The notes under the pieces were generated by a model. That model was given only the letters and a program-made list of their open reading frames with translations, did not search any database and had not been told where the DNA came from. Below are positions 8,308 through 16,323 of a stretch of DNA of 50,379 nucleotides, piece after piece (position 1 is the first letter of the stretch; every line of letters begins with the position of its first letter). Origin of the DNA: Janthinobacterium sp. GW458P (GTDB lineage: Bacteria; Pseudomonadota; Gammaproteobacteria; Burkholderiales; Burkholderiaceae_D); the NCBI RefSeq assembly GCF_002127585.1, contig NZ_NEGZ01000043.1, forward strand, positions 1 through 50,379, in the 5' to 3' direction. The position numbers were made by a program, and so were the translations under genes.

Positions 8308-8763
8308 TCAGTTCATGTTAGGTGGCCAGTTGTGCGTTTCACCCTGGCAGTCACGGCACCACGCATACAAGGCGTCATACATCACCAGGCCATGCCGCAG
8401 CATGTCATGGTCATCGGAAAACACCTTCGACAAGCCCAACGAGAGTGCGTATAGCCCGGCCGACTGCGGACTCAGATCCAACCTCGCGGTGTCGGCGCCG
8501 CGCACGATAACGGCAAGTTTCTGCAGAGCGGGATCGGTCAGCTTGTACTTTTCCAGAAACGCGTCGAAACTACACAACTCGCCGACATGGGTTAACTCCA
8601 CGTCCGGTACGTCATATGGGATCGCTCCCGTTTCCGCAGCTAGGCGTAGTACCTCACCGGCGGGCACGTACAAGAACTCCGCCTCTTGGTCGACAAAGCG
8701 CTCGATTAGCCACGGACAGGCTATGCGATCGATTTTAGGGTGTTCTCGGGTGATCCATTGCAT
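8308..8763 (-). CDS. Stand-alone ChrB C-terminal-domain protein (chromate resistance)
   Basis: A 151-aa protein that begins with the pattern WITREHPKIDRIACPWLIERF, which also appears in altered form in the second half of the ChrB protein at 11818-12795 (RRHLWVDRVASAWLIQRFID). It therefore corresponds to the ChrB C-terminal domain without the regulatory N-terminus. It starts at ATG 8763 behind a clear GAGGAG site and is the last gene of the minus-strand chromate cluster, 10 bp after the superoxide dismutase gene. The exact biochemical role of this domain is not settled; in chromate operons such proteins accompany chrA and chrC. Confidence 0.8.
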   Translation of the reverse strand: MQWITREHPKIDRIACPWLIERFVDQEAEFLYVPAGEVLRLAAETGAIPYDVPDVELTHVGELCSFDAFLEKYKLTDPALQKLAVIVRGADTARLDLSPQSAGLYALSLGLSKVFSDDHDMLRHGLVMYDALYAWCRDCQGETHNWPPNMN

Positions 8764-8773
8764 GATGCTCTCC

Positions 8774-9496
8774 TCATGCGCGGGCGGCATCGAAACGTGC
8801 AGCCACGTTGTCCCAATTGATGATTGTGAACAAGTTGTTCAGATATTCGGCGCGGCGGTTCTGATATTTCAGGTAGTAGGCGTGTTCGAACACATCCAGC
8901 AGCAACAACGGCTGGACGCCCCAGGCGGTGAGCTTTTGATGGTTCTCACACTGCAAAATCATCAGCTTTTTTGTGCCTGGGTGGTATGCCAGCATGCCCC
9001 AGCCCGATGCCTCTACCGCCGTGCTCGCCGCGATCAGGTGCGCCTTGAATTTGTCGTAGGAACCGAATTCGGTATTGATCGCCTTGGCCAGCATCCCAGC
9101 CGGCTGGCCACCCTTGCCGGACAAATTCGACCAGTAGATTGTGTGCAACAGATGACTGGATAACTGGAAGGCCAGTTCCTTCTCATAGTGTTTTACCAGG
9201 CTGAAATCACCGCTCTCGCGCGCCTTGGCCAATGCCTCTTCGGCCTTGTTGGCCGCCGCAACCGCCGGCTTGTGGTGAAAATTGTAGTGCAGTTCGACGG
9301 TCTTAGCGTCGATCACCGGTTCTAGCGCATCATAGGAAAACGGTAGCGGCCCCACCGCATACTTTCCGCTGGCATCGGTCAACTGGTCCATGGTATGGCT
9401 CCCTTCTTTGGCAGTTGCGTTGGGCAACTGTGCGGCAACGATTCCGGCGCCTACGGCGGCGGATGCTTGCATGAATTGGCGGCGTGATGATGACAT
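8774..9496 (-). CDS. chrC: Fe/Mn superoxide dismutase with Tat signal (ChrC-type)
   Basis: A 240-aa protein. Residues 1-30 form a twin-arginine signal (SRRQFMQ followed by a hydrophobic Ala/Gly stretch), so the enzyme is predicted to be exported folded to the periplasm. The rest is a full Fe/Mn superoxide dismutase: ligand His70 in ELHYNFHH, a second His in LLHTIYW, and Asp and His in LLDVFEHAYY. It converts superoxide to peroxide and oxygen, limiting damage from reactive chromium reduction intermediates. ChrC of known chromate operons is this family. A good AAGGAG site precedes the ATG. A Tat leader on this family is unusual, since most are cytoplasmic. Confidence 0.88.
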   Translation of the reverse strand: MSSSRRQFMQASAAVGAGIVAAQLPNATAKEGSHTMDQLTDASGKYAVGPLPFSYDALEPVIDAKTVELHYNFHHKPAVAAANKAEEALAKARESGDFSLVKHYEKELAFQLSSHLLHTIYWSNLSGKGGQPAGMLAKAINTEFGSYDKFKAHLIAASTAVEASGWGMLAYHPGTKKLMILQCENHQKLTAWGVQPLLLLDVFEHAYYLKYQNRRAEYLNNLFTIINWDNVAARFDAARA

Positions 9497-9559
9497 TGCG
9501 GACTCCTTTGCGTTGCATTAGTCGGTGACCGGCGCAAACTGGCGCGCGGTCCCCTTCAA

Positions 9560-10123
9560 TCACTGATGTCGCGTATCCATCAGCGCTCCGTTGAGCAGGT
9601 TGTAGGTCAGCTCGGTGACTTTTCCGCCGTTGGCGACCAGTACTTGAGCGACAGGCTTGTGCTGCTTGATGCCCGGTGTTACTGAATAGACCGTTCCAGG
9701 CTGTGCTTTTTGCGCTTTAGCGATCAGATCCGCCAGGCTTACCCGCGTTAATGACAGCAAAGTTAATTGCTCCGACGAGCGCGCGATATGCGGCGCATCC
9801 TTGAACACTTCAACTTCGGGCTTCCATTGGCTTTGTTCGGGGCTGCCAGAGAGTTCTTGCAGGATGTTCTCGTCAGGCGCAGCGCCCAGGCCCTTGCCAG
9901 CCGAGTACACTGACAGCGACAACTTGCCGGCGTCATCGAACTCGAACTTGGCCGACAGCGCCACGCCGCCATCCTTGTTCGCCTGACGTACCCCATCCAA
10001 CAGCGTCAGCTTGCCCTTGCCCAAGGCGGCAAGCAGATTTTCCTGTGGTTCGGCGTGCAGTGCCCCCATGCTCATGGCAAGCAACGCGACCAAGCCCAAT
10101 TTCCGACAATATTGATGTGACAT
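9560..10123 (-). CDS. Exported protein of chromate cluster, unknown function
   Basis: A 187-aa protein starting at ATG 10123 behind GAGGAG. A Sec-type signal peptide is clear (basic MSHQYCRKLG, a hydrophobic LVALLAMSMGALH core, cleavage near AEP). The mature part is about 160 residues, with no cysteine pair and no membrane span; it is possibly a PepSY-like or small periplasmic domain. It sits between the superoxide dismutase and another small exported protein in the same direction as chrBA, so a periplasmic role in chromate or oxidative stress is likely. No specific function is claimed. Confidence 0.7.
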   Translation of the reverse strand: MSHQYCRKLGLVALLAMSMGALHAEPQENLLAALGKGKLTLLDGVRQANKDGGVALSAKFEFDDAGKLSLSVYSAGKGLGAAPDENILQELSGSPEQSQWKPEVEVFKDAPHIARSSEQLTLLSLTRVSLADLIAKAQKAQPGTVYSVTPGIKQHKPVAQVLVANGGKVTELTYNLLNGALMDTRHQ

Positions 10124-10246
10124 TGTGTTTCTCCTCAAAAATGAGTACTACATGAATCGGCCACGCTCAGGCTGACAGGACCAACAAGAACCGCGAGCCC
10201 TAGCGAGCAGACTATAAATTTGTGCATCCAGGCCCCTCGGCGCCGC

Positions 10247-10618
10247 TTACGCCGGGGCGATGAGCCGCGCTAGGGTTCCAAAGTACATCTCGCGACCACT
10301 CCGAGATAATTGAACTTCGCCGCCTGCCATACGCACTTCGTAGCATTCACGTTTCCCGACAGGTTTAATCCAGCTCAGGCACATGCTGTGTGCCATGACT
10401 TGCCAGCGGCCCTGTACGTCGCGGCCCATTTCAGCACCGGTCAAGCTGCCGTCGCGCTGGAATTGGTAGGTGTAATGCGTACCGTCGCTCAACGCATGGC
10501 CGGCAAACATGGCGCGTAACGCACCTTCACCAACGACGCGGTGTGTAGCGGACGGCCTGGCGGTGGCACTTGCAGAGAAGGCCATTACCAGTCCGAGGCA
10601 GATAGCTTTCCGTTTCAT
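10247..10618 (-). CDS. Small exported protein linked to chrA
   Basis: A 123-aa protein with an N-terminal signal peptide (MKRKAICLGLVMAFSASATA). The mature domain contains a lipocalin-like stretch with alternating polar and aromatic residues (THYTYQFQRDGSLTG, GRWQVMAHSMCLSW) and two cysteines about 15 residues apart. The start lies 4 bp after the chrA stop, so it is in the chrBA operon. Similar small periplasmic proteins occur in other chromate clusters by my recollection, but the function is unknown. Confidence 0.72.
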   Translation of the reverse strand: MKRKAICLGLVMAFSASATARPSATHRVVGEGALRAMFAGHALSDGTHYTYQFQRDGSLTGAEMGRDVQGRWQVMAHSMCLSWIKPVGKRECYEVRMAGGEVQLSRSGREMYFGTLARLIAPA

Positions 10619-10622
10619 TCGG

Positions 10623-11807
10623 TTAGTGATGCAGCAATGGATAAATCAGCAGACCCGCCACGGCAGCGGTGGCCACCACGACGGGCTCCGGCAACTTTTT
10701 GAACTTCCACAACAGCACCATGGCGGCCACGGCGATCAAGGCAGTCGGGATGTCAATGATTGAGCGTTTGGCGATGACGATCACCGAGCCGGTGATGGCG
10801 CCGATGGCGGCGGCGGTGATACCGTCCACGAAGGCCAGCACACCTGGCAACTTGCCGTATTTTTTAAAGTACGGTGCTGGAATCACGGTAAACAGATAGC
10901 AGGGGATGAAGGTGGCCAGGGCCGCCACAGCGGCGCCTGGGAAACCGGCGATCAGGTAGCCGATAAAGCCGACGGTGATGACGACGGGCCCTGGGGTGAT
11001 CATGGCGACGGCGACGGCGTCCACAAACTGCCTGTCGGTCAGCCAATGGTGCTCGGTGACCACACCGCCATACAGGAACGGCACAATGGCAAGGCCTGAA
11101 CCGAACACAAAGGCACCCGCTTCGGCAAAGAAGATGCCGATTTGCGTCAACTGCGACACATCCACCACGCCCCATATGCCCGGTGCCGCTGGCAGCTGTG
11201 CCATGCCGATCGCCTGCAAGCCGCCGCCTTTCATGAGACCCTTTGGCGGGGCGCGCACCAGCCACACCAGCACGCCGGCCGCGATAAACAGCCAAGCCAC
11301 CTCGGATTCGGTGACGATGGTCACGCCGGCGAGCAACAGGTAGATGGCCCACAGCAATTTATCCTTGCCGATGCTTTTGATCGTCAGCTTCCTGGCGCTG
11401 ATGGCAATGATGCCGATCACTGCCGCACCCACACCATAAAACACGGCCTGCATCCAGGATAGGCCGCCAAAGCGCATGTACGCCCAGCCCAGCGCGACGA
11501 CCATGAAAAACGATGGCAGTACGAACGCCAGGCCGGCCAGGGTGGCGCCGAGCAGCCGGTAATGGACGTAGCCCATATAGATCCCCAGCTGCGCGGCAAG
11601 CGGGCCTGGCGCGATCTGCGCCAGCGCCAGGCCTTCCTTGTAGTCGGCCTCCGTAATCCAGCCGCGCTGCTCGACCAAGTCGCGGTGCATATAGCCCACC
11701 AGCGCAATTGGTCCGCCGAAGCCCAGGCTGCCCAGGCGCAACATGTACACGATCATCTGCCATAGCGTGTAGCTGGCACGAACTGGTTGGGCGTCAATTA
11801 TCTTCAT
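10623..11807 (-). CDS. chrA: Chromate transporter ChrA
   Basis: A 394-aa integral membrane protein of the CHR family, long-chain type with two homologous halves. The N-half carries LRLGSLGFGGPIALVGYMHRDLVEQRGW; the C-half repeats this pattern as IFFAEAGAFVFGSGLAIVPFLYGGV...HHWL. About ten hydrophobic segments are visible. It exports chromate from the cytoplasm, driven by the membrane potential. The start at 11807 has an AGGA site and lies 10 bp downstream of chrB; a longer upstream reading of the frame runs into chrB and is rejected. The length is normal for the family (about 400 aa). Confidence 0.93.
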   Translation of the reverse strand: MKIIDAQPVRASYTLWQMIVYMLRLGSLGFGGPIALVGYMHRDLVEQRGWITEADYKEGLALAQIAPGPLAAQLGIYMGYVHYRLLGATLAGLAFVLPSFFMVVALGWAYMRFGGLSWMQAVFYGVGAAVIGIIAISARKLTIKSIGKDKLLWAIYLLLAGVTIVTESEVAWLFIAAGVLVWLVRAPPKGLMKGGGLQAIGMAQLPAAPGIWGVVDVSQLTQIGIFFAEAGAFVFGSGLAIVPFLYGGVVTEHHWLTDRQFVDAVAVAMITPGPVVITVGFIGYLIAGFPGAAVAALATFIPCYLFTVIPAPYFKKYGKLPGVLAFVDGITAAAIGAITGSVIVIAKRSIIDIPTALIAVAAMVLLWKFKKLPEPVVVATAAVAGLLIYPLLHH

Positions 11808-11817
11808 GGAGGATCCT

Positions 11818-12795
11818 TTAGGCCGGCAATGCGGGAGCCTGCGGTTCAGAGGAAAAGTGCTGATACAGGGCATCGAGTACCAGGCTGATCTCTTGCAGCA
11901 ACTGGTCGTCGTCCTTGGCGCGTTGGCGCGCGCCACTGAGCATGGCCTCGAAGCCGCTCGCCTCCGGCACAAAGGTGCCGCCGACATCCAGCGTGTGCAC
12001 CATGGCACCGAGACGCAGAAGGCCAGTATCGTGACCCAGCCCAAAACTGGCCAGCAGCACTTCAAATGTCACGCGGTCGCCGACGTGGGTGAAACTGGCT
12101 TGGTCAAAATCAAAACCCAGTGCATCTGGCGGGCAGTCCGCTGGCTTGTCCAGCCATATAAAGTGGGCTTGCGGATCGATAAAACGTTGAATCAGCCATG
12201 CGCTGGCCACGCGGTCGACCCACAGGTGGCGCCGGGTGGCCCAAAGGCGCCCCTGGAACGCAGCGGCATCGAGCAGCACGATCTGCGCGTTGGTGGCTTC
12301 AGGTTCTCCGGGCGAGAGCAAGGCTTCGGCCACGTGGACAAAGTCCATCCAGGCTGCCTGCGTGAGCGCGCTGGCTTGTGAGGGAAAATAATCGGTGGCG
12401 CACAGGGCATCGTACTCGCGCCGCAACTTGCGCAAAGCACGGTTGATGTCCGCCGGTGCAAGTCCATCCAGCGTGTGGCGCATGCGCGTGAGTGCCTCGA
12501 CAAACTGGGTCATTTCGGCGCTGCGGTCAAACAGGCTGCAATATGCTTCGTTATCGCTTTTGGACTGGGCCTGGACTGTCAATAGCCAGGCGCTACCGCC
12601 TTCACGCAAGGTTTCCGCTGCCAGTTCGCTCAACTGTTGCTGTTGTGCAGCGCGGTCGGGCAGCAGGTAGGCGCCGTCGCGCAATGCACCGCAACCCAGG
12701 TTTTTCAAAGCACGCCAAATGCGCATTCTGGCGGTCGCGCTATCGGTCGGCAGGCTCACAACGAGCAGCAGCCAATTTTGAGGAATGGTTTTCAT
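11818..12795 (-). CDS. chrB: ChrB, chromate-responsive regulatory protein
   Basis: A 325-aa protein. The N-terminal part (from WLLLVVSLPTDSATARMRIWRA) is the typical ChrB start with a winged-helix-like region; the C-terminal half has the ChrB domain (RRHLWVDRVASAWLIQRF, then FTHVGDRVTFE). ChrB proteins sense chromate and control the chr promoter. The first gene of the cluster, it is followed 10 bp later by chrA. The ATG at 12795 is chosen because family members start shortly before WLLL. ATGs at 12813 and 12846 are possible but overlap a palindrome that looks like a promoter element. Confidence 0.88.
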   Translation of the reverse strand: MKTIPQNWLLLVVSLPTDSATARMRIWRALKNLGCGALRDGAYLLPDRAAQQQQLSELAAETLREGGSAWLLTVQAQSKSDNEAYCSLFDRSAEMTQFVEALTRMRHTLDGLAPADINRALRKLRREYDALCATDYFPSQASALTQAAWMDFVHVAEALLSPGEPEATNAQIVLLDAAAFQGRLWATRRHLWVDRVASAWLIQRFIDPQAHFIWLDKPADCPPDALGFDFDQASFTHVGDRVTFEVLLASFGLGHDTGLLRLGAMVHTLDVGGTFVPEASGFEAMLSGARQRAKDDDQLLQEISLVLDALYQHFSSEPQAPALPA

Positions 12796-12806
12796 GATCG
12801 CAGCAT

Positions 12807-12824
12807 ATATCATGGTAATGATAT
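12807..12824. promoter_or_regulatory. Palindrome upstream of chrB, candidate operator
   Basis: A perfect inverted repeat ATATCAT-ggta-ATGATAT lies 12-29 bp upstream of the chosen chrB start. It is placed where an operator of the chr operon would be expected. Binding by ChrB is inferred only. Confidence 0.5.
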
Positions 12825-13023
12825 TTACAAGAAATGTAGACTTCATTACTAAATATTGAGTCGATATTACTTTACTGGCACAAATCTGGCCAACGCCGAC
12901 CTTGTCTTCAGTTTAACTATCATGCGGCCCGCACCGGTCCGCATGTGAGGGCCGCAAAGCCAGCGTGTGCCAGATCGTGCATACTGGCAGACAAGGCAGA
13001 ACGACACACCACGAAAGCATGGC

Positions 13024-14112
13024 ATGACTTCTTCATCGTCTTCAACCAGTCACAGCACGCATCAAGGTGTCGTGTATGCCTTGCTGGCGGCAGCCCTGTT
13101 TGGCGCCAGCACGCCCTTTGCCAAAACGCTGGTAGGGCAGGTCGCTCCCGTGACTCTGGCTGGCATGCTGTACCTGGGCAGCGGACTGGGCTTGCTGGCT
13201 TGCTTCGTGGTGCGCGCCGTGCTCACCCGCAACAGTCAGGACAAGCCGGCAACATTAACGGGCGCGGATCTGCCCTGGCTTGCGGGGGCGATCGCCTTCG
13301 GCGGCATTGCCGGGCCCGTCCTGCTGATGTTTGGCCTGACGCTCACGCCCGCATCTTCGGCTTCGTTACTGCTCAATATCGAGGGCGTACTCACAGCGAT
13401 GCTTGCCTGGTTCGTCTTCAAGGAAAATTTCGACCGCCGCATTTTCATCGGCATGCTGCTGATCGTCGCCGCCGGCATCCTGCTGTCGTGGGAACAAGTG
13501 CCCAAGCTTGGCGTGCCTTGGGGGGCGATCGCCATAGTCGGCGCCTGTCTGTGCTGGGGCATTGACAACAACCTGACGCGCAAGGTGTCGGCCAGCGATG
13601 CCTTGCAAATTGCAGGCCTGAAGGGACTGGTGGCCGGTTCCGTCAACCTGGCCATCGCCCTGGCCCTGGGTTACACCTTGCCCGGCGTCAGCATCTCCCT
13701 GAGCGCGGGATTGGTCGGTTTTTGCGGATATGGATTGAGTCTTGTCATGTTCGTGCTGGCTTTGCGGTATCTGGGGACGGCCCGCACAGGCGCTTATTTC
13801 TCGGCGGCGCCATTTGTCGGCGCGGTCATCTCGCTGTTCATGCTGGGCGATATTCCCGGGCCGTTGTTCTGGCTAGCCGCAGCATTGATGGCCACCGGTA
13901 TTTGGCTGCATTTGACGGAAAAGCATGAGCACGATCATGAGCATGAGCCGATGTTCCACACGCACGCGCACAGCCACGATGCCCATCACCAGCACACGCA
14001 TGACGACAGTTGGGATGGCAAGGAACCGCATGTGCATGCGCATCAACATGTGCCGTTGCGCCATGCGCATCCCCATTACCCTGATATTCACCATCGGCAC
14101 GACCATTTATGA
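13024..14112 (+). CDS. DMT/EamA-family transporter with histidine-rich tail
   Basis: A 362-aa protein with about ten hydrophobic segments in two EamA-like halves (first half from QGVVYALLAAALFGAS, second from GVPWGAIAIVGACLCWG). The last 64 residues contain 23 histidines, mostly in HxH pairs, and resemble metal-binding tails of metal exporters. By inference it moves metal ions or metal-complexing metabolites across the inner membrane. It sits divergent from the chrB operon with a 228-bp gap, so it may belong to the same metal-resistance cargo. The start at 13024 places the Ser-rich N-terminus first; an upstream GTG at 12967 would add 19 residues. Confidence 0.85.
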   Translation: MTSSSSSTSHSTHQGVVYALLAAALFGASTPFAKTLVGQVAPVTLAGMLYLGSGLGLLACFVVRAVLTRNSQDKPATLTGADLPWLAGAIAFGGIAGPVLLMFGLTLTPASSASLLLNIEGVLTAMLAWFVFKENFDRRIFIGMLLIVAAGILLSWEQVPKLGVPWGAIAIVGACLCWGIDNNLTRKVSASDALQIAGLKGLVAGSVNLAIALALGYTLPGVSISLSAGLVGFCGYGLSLVMFVLALRYLGTARTGAYFSAAPFVGAVISLFMLGDIPGPLFWLAAALMATGIWLHLTEKHEHDHEHEPMFHTHAHSHDAHHQHTHDDSWDGKEPHVHAHQHVPLRHAHPHYPDIHHRHDHL

Positions 14113-15068
14113 ATCCGTCCAAAAAGCCCAATCAGCCGATAAAGCATCATTATCTGCCGCAGTTTTATCTACGCGGTTTTTCGCCCAATCAGTGCGCGAT
14201 CTTTCAGATTTATAAGAAGAAATCACTTGTTGTTCCAGGCACGGTTGACAGTGTGGGCTATCTTCGAAACTTTCATACAAACGACATCGAGGGCGTGAAG
14301 GATCCGCAATTTCTTGAAAAATCCTTGGCTGGTCTTGAGGGCTACCAGAATACTGTGCTGAAAGAAGTGCAACTCCATGGCATAAGGGCACCAGAGACGA
14401 GGCGAGATTTGGTCGATTTTTTAGCGTTGATGCGCATGCGTATTCCCGCGATGAAAGACCATGTCGATAGCTCAAAACAAGCGGTACTGATGGTTCAACT
14501 ACGGGAACTCGAACGTAGGGGGCAACTTCCTTCACGACCTACGGGTTATGAAAAAGCATTGATCGCAAAAAACATCGTTGTAGAGATTACGAATGCTGAG
14601 TGCCTGCGCGTCATGCTTAAATCAGCTTTCGACAAAGATATCCTGAAGATTTTCTATCAAATGCGCATGACCTTGTACCAAGCGCCTTTTGGTGAGTCCT
14701 TTGTTACGTCGGATCAACCTGTGGCGCTCTACCATGCGGACCTGCAGTATCGCCATCGCGGTGCTGGCCCTTCCACTATGGGCATACAAGTGTCATTGCC
14801 CCTGACCAGTCGGCTTCTGATACAGTTGGACAATTGCCCAGGATCGCATGCCGAATTGCAGGCGACATCAGACGAAGTGCGCGAGTTTAATCGTCGTACA
14901 GTGGTGATGGCGGAAAAATATATTTTTACTGGCGATGATCCAGTACGAATAGCGGAGCTGGCAGAACAGTATCGGTCTTGGACTGCAGGTTTTAGGCATC
15001 AGATCGAGAATAGGGCTGATGGCCCTTACCAAACTCATAAATTCATTCCAGTGGCCCCCGCATCGTAG
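14109..15068 (+). CDS. DUF4238-type protein
   Basis: A 319-aa protein. The opening KHHYLPQFYLRGFSPN matches my memory of the DUF4238 family signature, and SFVTSDQPV in the middle also fits. It is soluble with no signal peptide. The family's biochemical activity is unknown to me; members turn up in genomic islands, so a defence role is possible but unproven. The start codon overlaps the transporter stop (ATGA at 14109-14112), implying translational coupling even though the products look unrelated. It is convergent with the tniQ gene 71 bp further on. Confidence 0.75.
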   Translation: MNPSKKPNQPIKHHYLPQFYLRGFSPNQCAIFQIYKKKSLVVPGTVDSVGYLRNFHTNDIEGVKDPQFLEKSLAGLEGYQNTVLKEVQLHGIRAPETRRDLVDFLALMRMRIPAMKDHVDSSKQAVLMVQLRELERRGQLPSRPTGYEKALIAKNIVVEITNAECLRVMLKSAFDKDILKIFYQMRMTLYQAPFGESFVTSDQPVALYHADLQYRHRGAGPSTMGIQVSLPLTSRLLIQLDNCPGSHAELQATSDEVREFNRRTVVMAEKYIFTGDDPVRIAELAEQYRSWTAGFRHQIENRADGPYQTHKFIPVAPAS

Positions 15069-15139
15069 AGAATACGAGGTGCCTCGCGACTTGATAATTT
15101 ACCGCAATAGACACATCAACAGGTTTGGTGATTAGTGGC

Positions 15140-16288
15140 TCAGAACAGCCCTGGCTGCTTGTCCTTTGAACGAATAGGCAAAGTGGCGTCGAACCAGTTT
15201 TGGTCAAAGCGCAACAGCCACCGAAACGAAGTCGGTGCAGCCCTTGCAAAACGGCTACGCGATGCTTTGCCGTCTGAGTCCAGAAATTCCAAGCACCTTC
15301 TTCGGTGTGTTTGAGGTGTTACCTCCGGAGCATGTCGTGCTTGCTGAGATGGTGCGCAGTCCATCGTCGCTTGCCAGAGGCAATGCTGATGAAATGCTTG
15401 CCAGGAGCCGAATAGCCAATCAACTAGGAGCAAGTTGTGGATGGCCGAGCGCGCCGGTGCCGGATGAATAAAGCTGCGCTGCAAGATGGCGATACCCTGC
15501 GGCGAGAGCGCCGGAGTGAAGTCAGGATGCCCGCTCAGGAACTGGTAACGATGTACGAATTCGCTGGAAAATGGTATGCGCCGTAGCTTGCCCGTCGCCG
15601 TCAGCAGGCCGTGATCACCGAGTGCGTTGAGCAAGGTCGCGTGTAGGGTGTCCGCATCGATACTTTGCCGGGTATCCTCCAGCACATCCATGCCCAGCGC
15701 GGTCAGGCGATTCAAGGCATGGTGGTGCGCTGCCCAATCGACGTGCGCCTTGAGGGTGTCCGCTTCGGTTTGCTCCGGTAGCAGGAAGCGCTTGTGACGT
15801 TCGAGAGGTGCCAGTATACAGCTCGCCAGAGGCGTGGCGTGGATGGGACAGACGAATGCCGTGGGCAGATGGTGCGCACGTCGCCAGAATGCAGTCGCAT
15901 GGCAACGCAGGTCACTCTCGACACAACGCAGACACATCCTCCATCTGCCGGCCGAACCGTTCGACAACGTCGACAAGCCATAGCCTGCGGTGATGATCGG
16001 TGCTGGAGCCGAGCCGCTATTCCATGGGCGGCTGCCCAGCCGCTCAAAAAAGCCGCTCAGTGTCATATTAGCGAGAACACGTGCAGGATCGCCAAAGCAA
16101 TCTTGGGTAACGTCACAAAACCGTTTCAGGTTGACGGGGAAGTCGGACACTCGCGTGTTGCGTGAATGGCCAAACAGACTCTGGCAGGCATCGATGTCAT
16201 TTCTTGCCGCGTTGGCCAGCCGTATCCTTGCGACGACGCTATAAAGCGTTTCGTCGGATCGTGCAATCGGCAAGCAATGGATATCCAT
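15140..16288 (-). CDS. tniQ: TniQ-family protein, second copy
   Basis: A 382-aa protein starting at ATG 16288 behind AAGAGAA, 35 bp after the upstream tniQ/tnsD stop. The N-terminal TniQ pattern DETLYSVVARIRLANA is followed by a zinc-ribbon with C119-x2-C122 and C147-x2-H150. TniQ proteins choose the target and contact TnsC. It differs strongly from the 599-aa TniQ protein, so the element carries two target selectors. By analogy with elements having a TnsD-like and a short TniQ-like protein, one may direct a fixed chromosomal site and the other mobile replicons. No Cascade genes are present to pair with it. Confidence 0.85.
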   Translation of the reverse strand: MDIHCLPIARSDETLYSVVARIRLANAARNDIDACQSLFGHSRNTRVSDFPVNLKRFCDVTQDCFGDPARVLANMTLSGFFERLGSRPWNSGSAPAPIITAGYGLSTLSNGSAGRWRMCLRCVESDLRCHATAFWRRAHHLPTAFVCPIHATPLASCILAPLERHKRFLLPEQTEADTLKAHVDWAAHHHALNRLTALGMDVLEDTRQSIDADTLHATLLNALGDHGLLTATGKLRRIPFSSEFVHRYQFLSGHPDFTPALSPQGIAILQRSFIHPAPARSAIHNLLLVDWLFGSWQAFHQHCLWQATMDCAPSQQARHAPEVTPQTHRRRCLEFLDSDGKASRSRFARAAPTSFRWLLRFDQNWFDATLPIRSKDKQPGLF

Positions 16289-16323
16289 CTGGGTTCTCTT
16301 TACACGGATCGTATGGCCGAGCG

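Noticed and set aside
10623-12065. Longer chrA reading (480 codons)
   Set aside because: The extra N-terminus overlaps chrB and does not look like ChrA; ATG 11807 has the ribosome site and matches family length.
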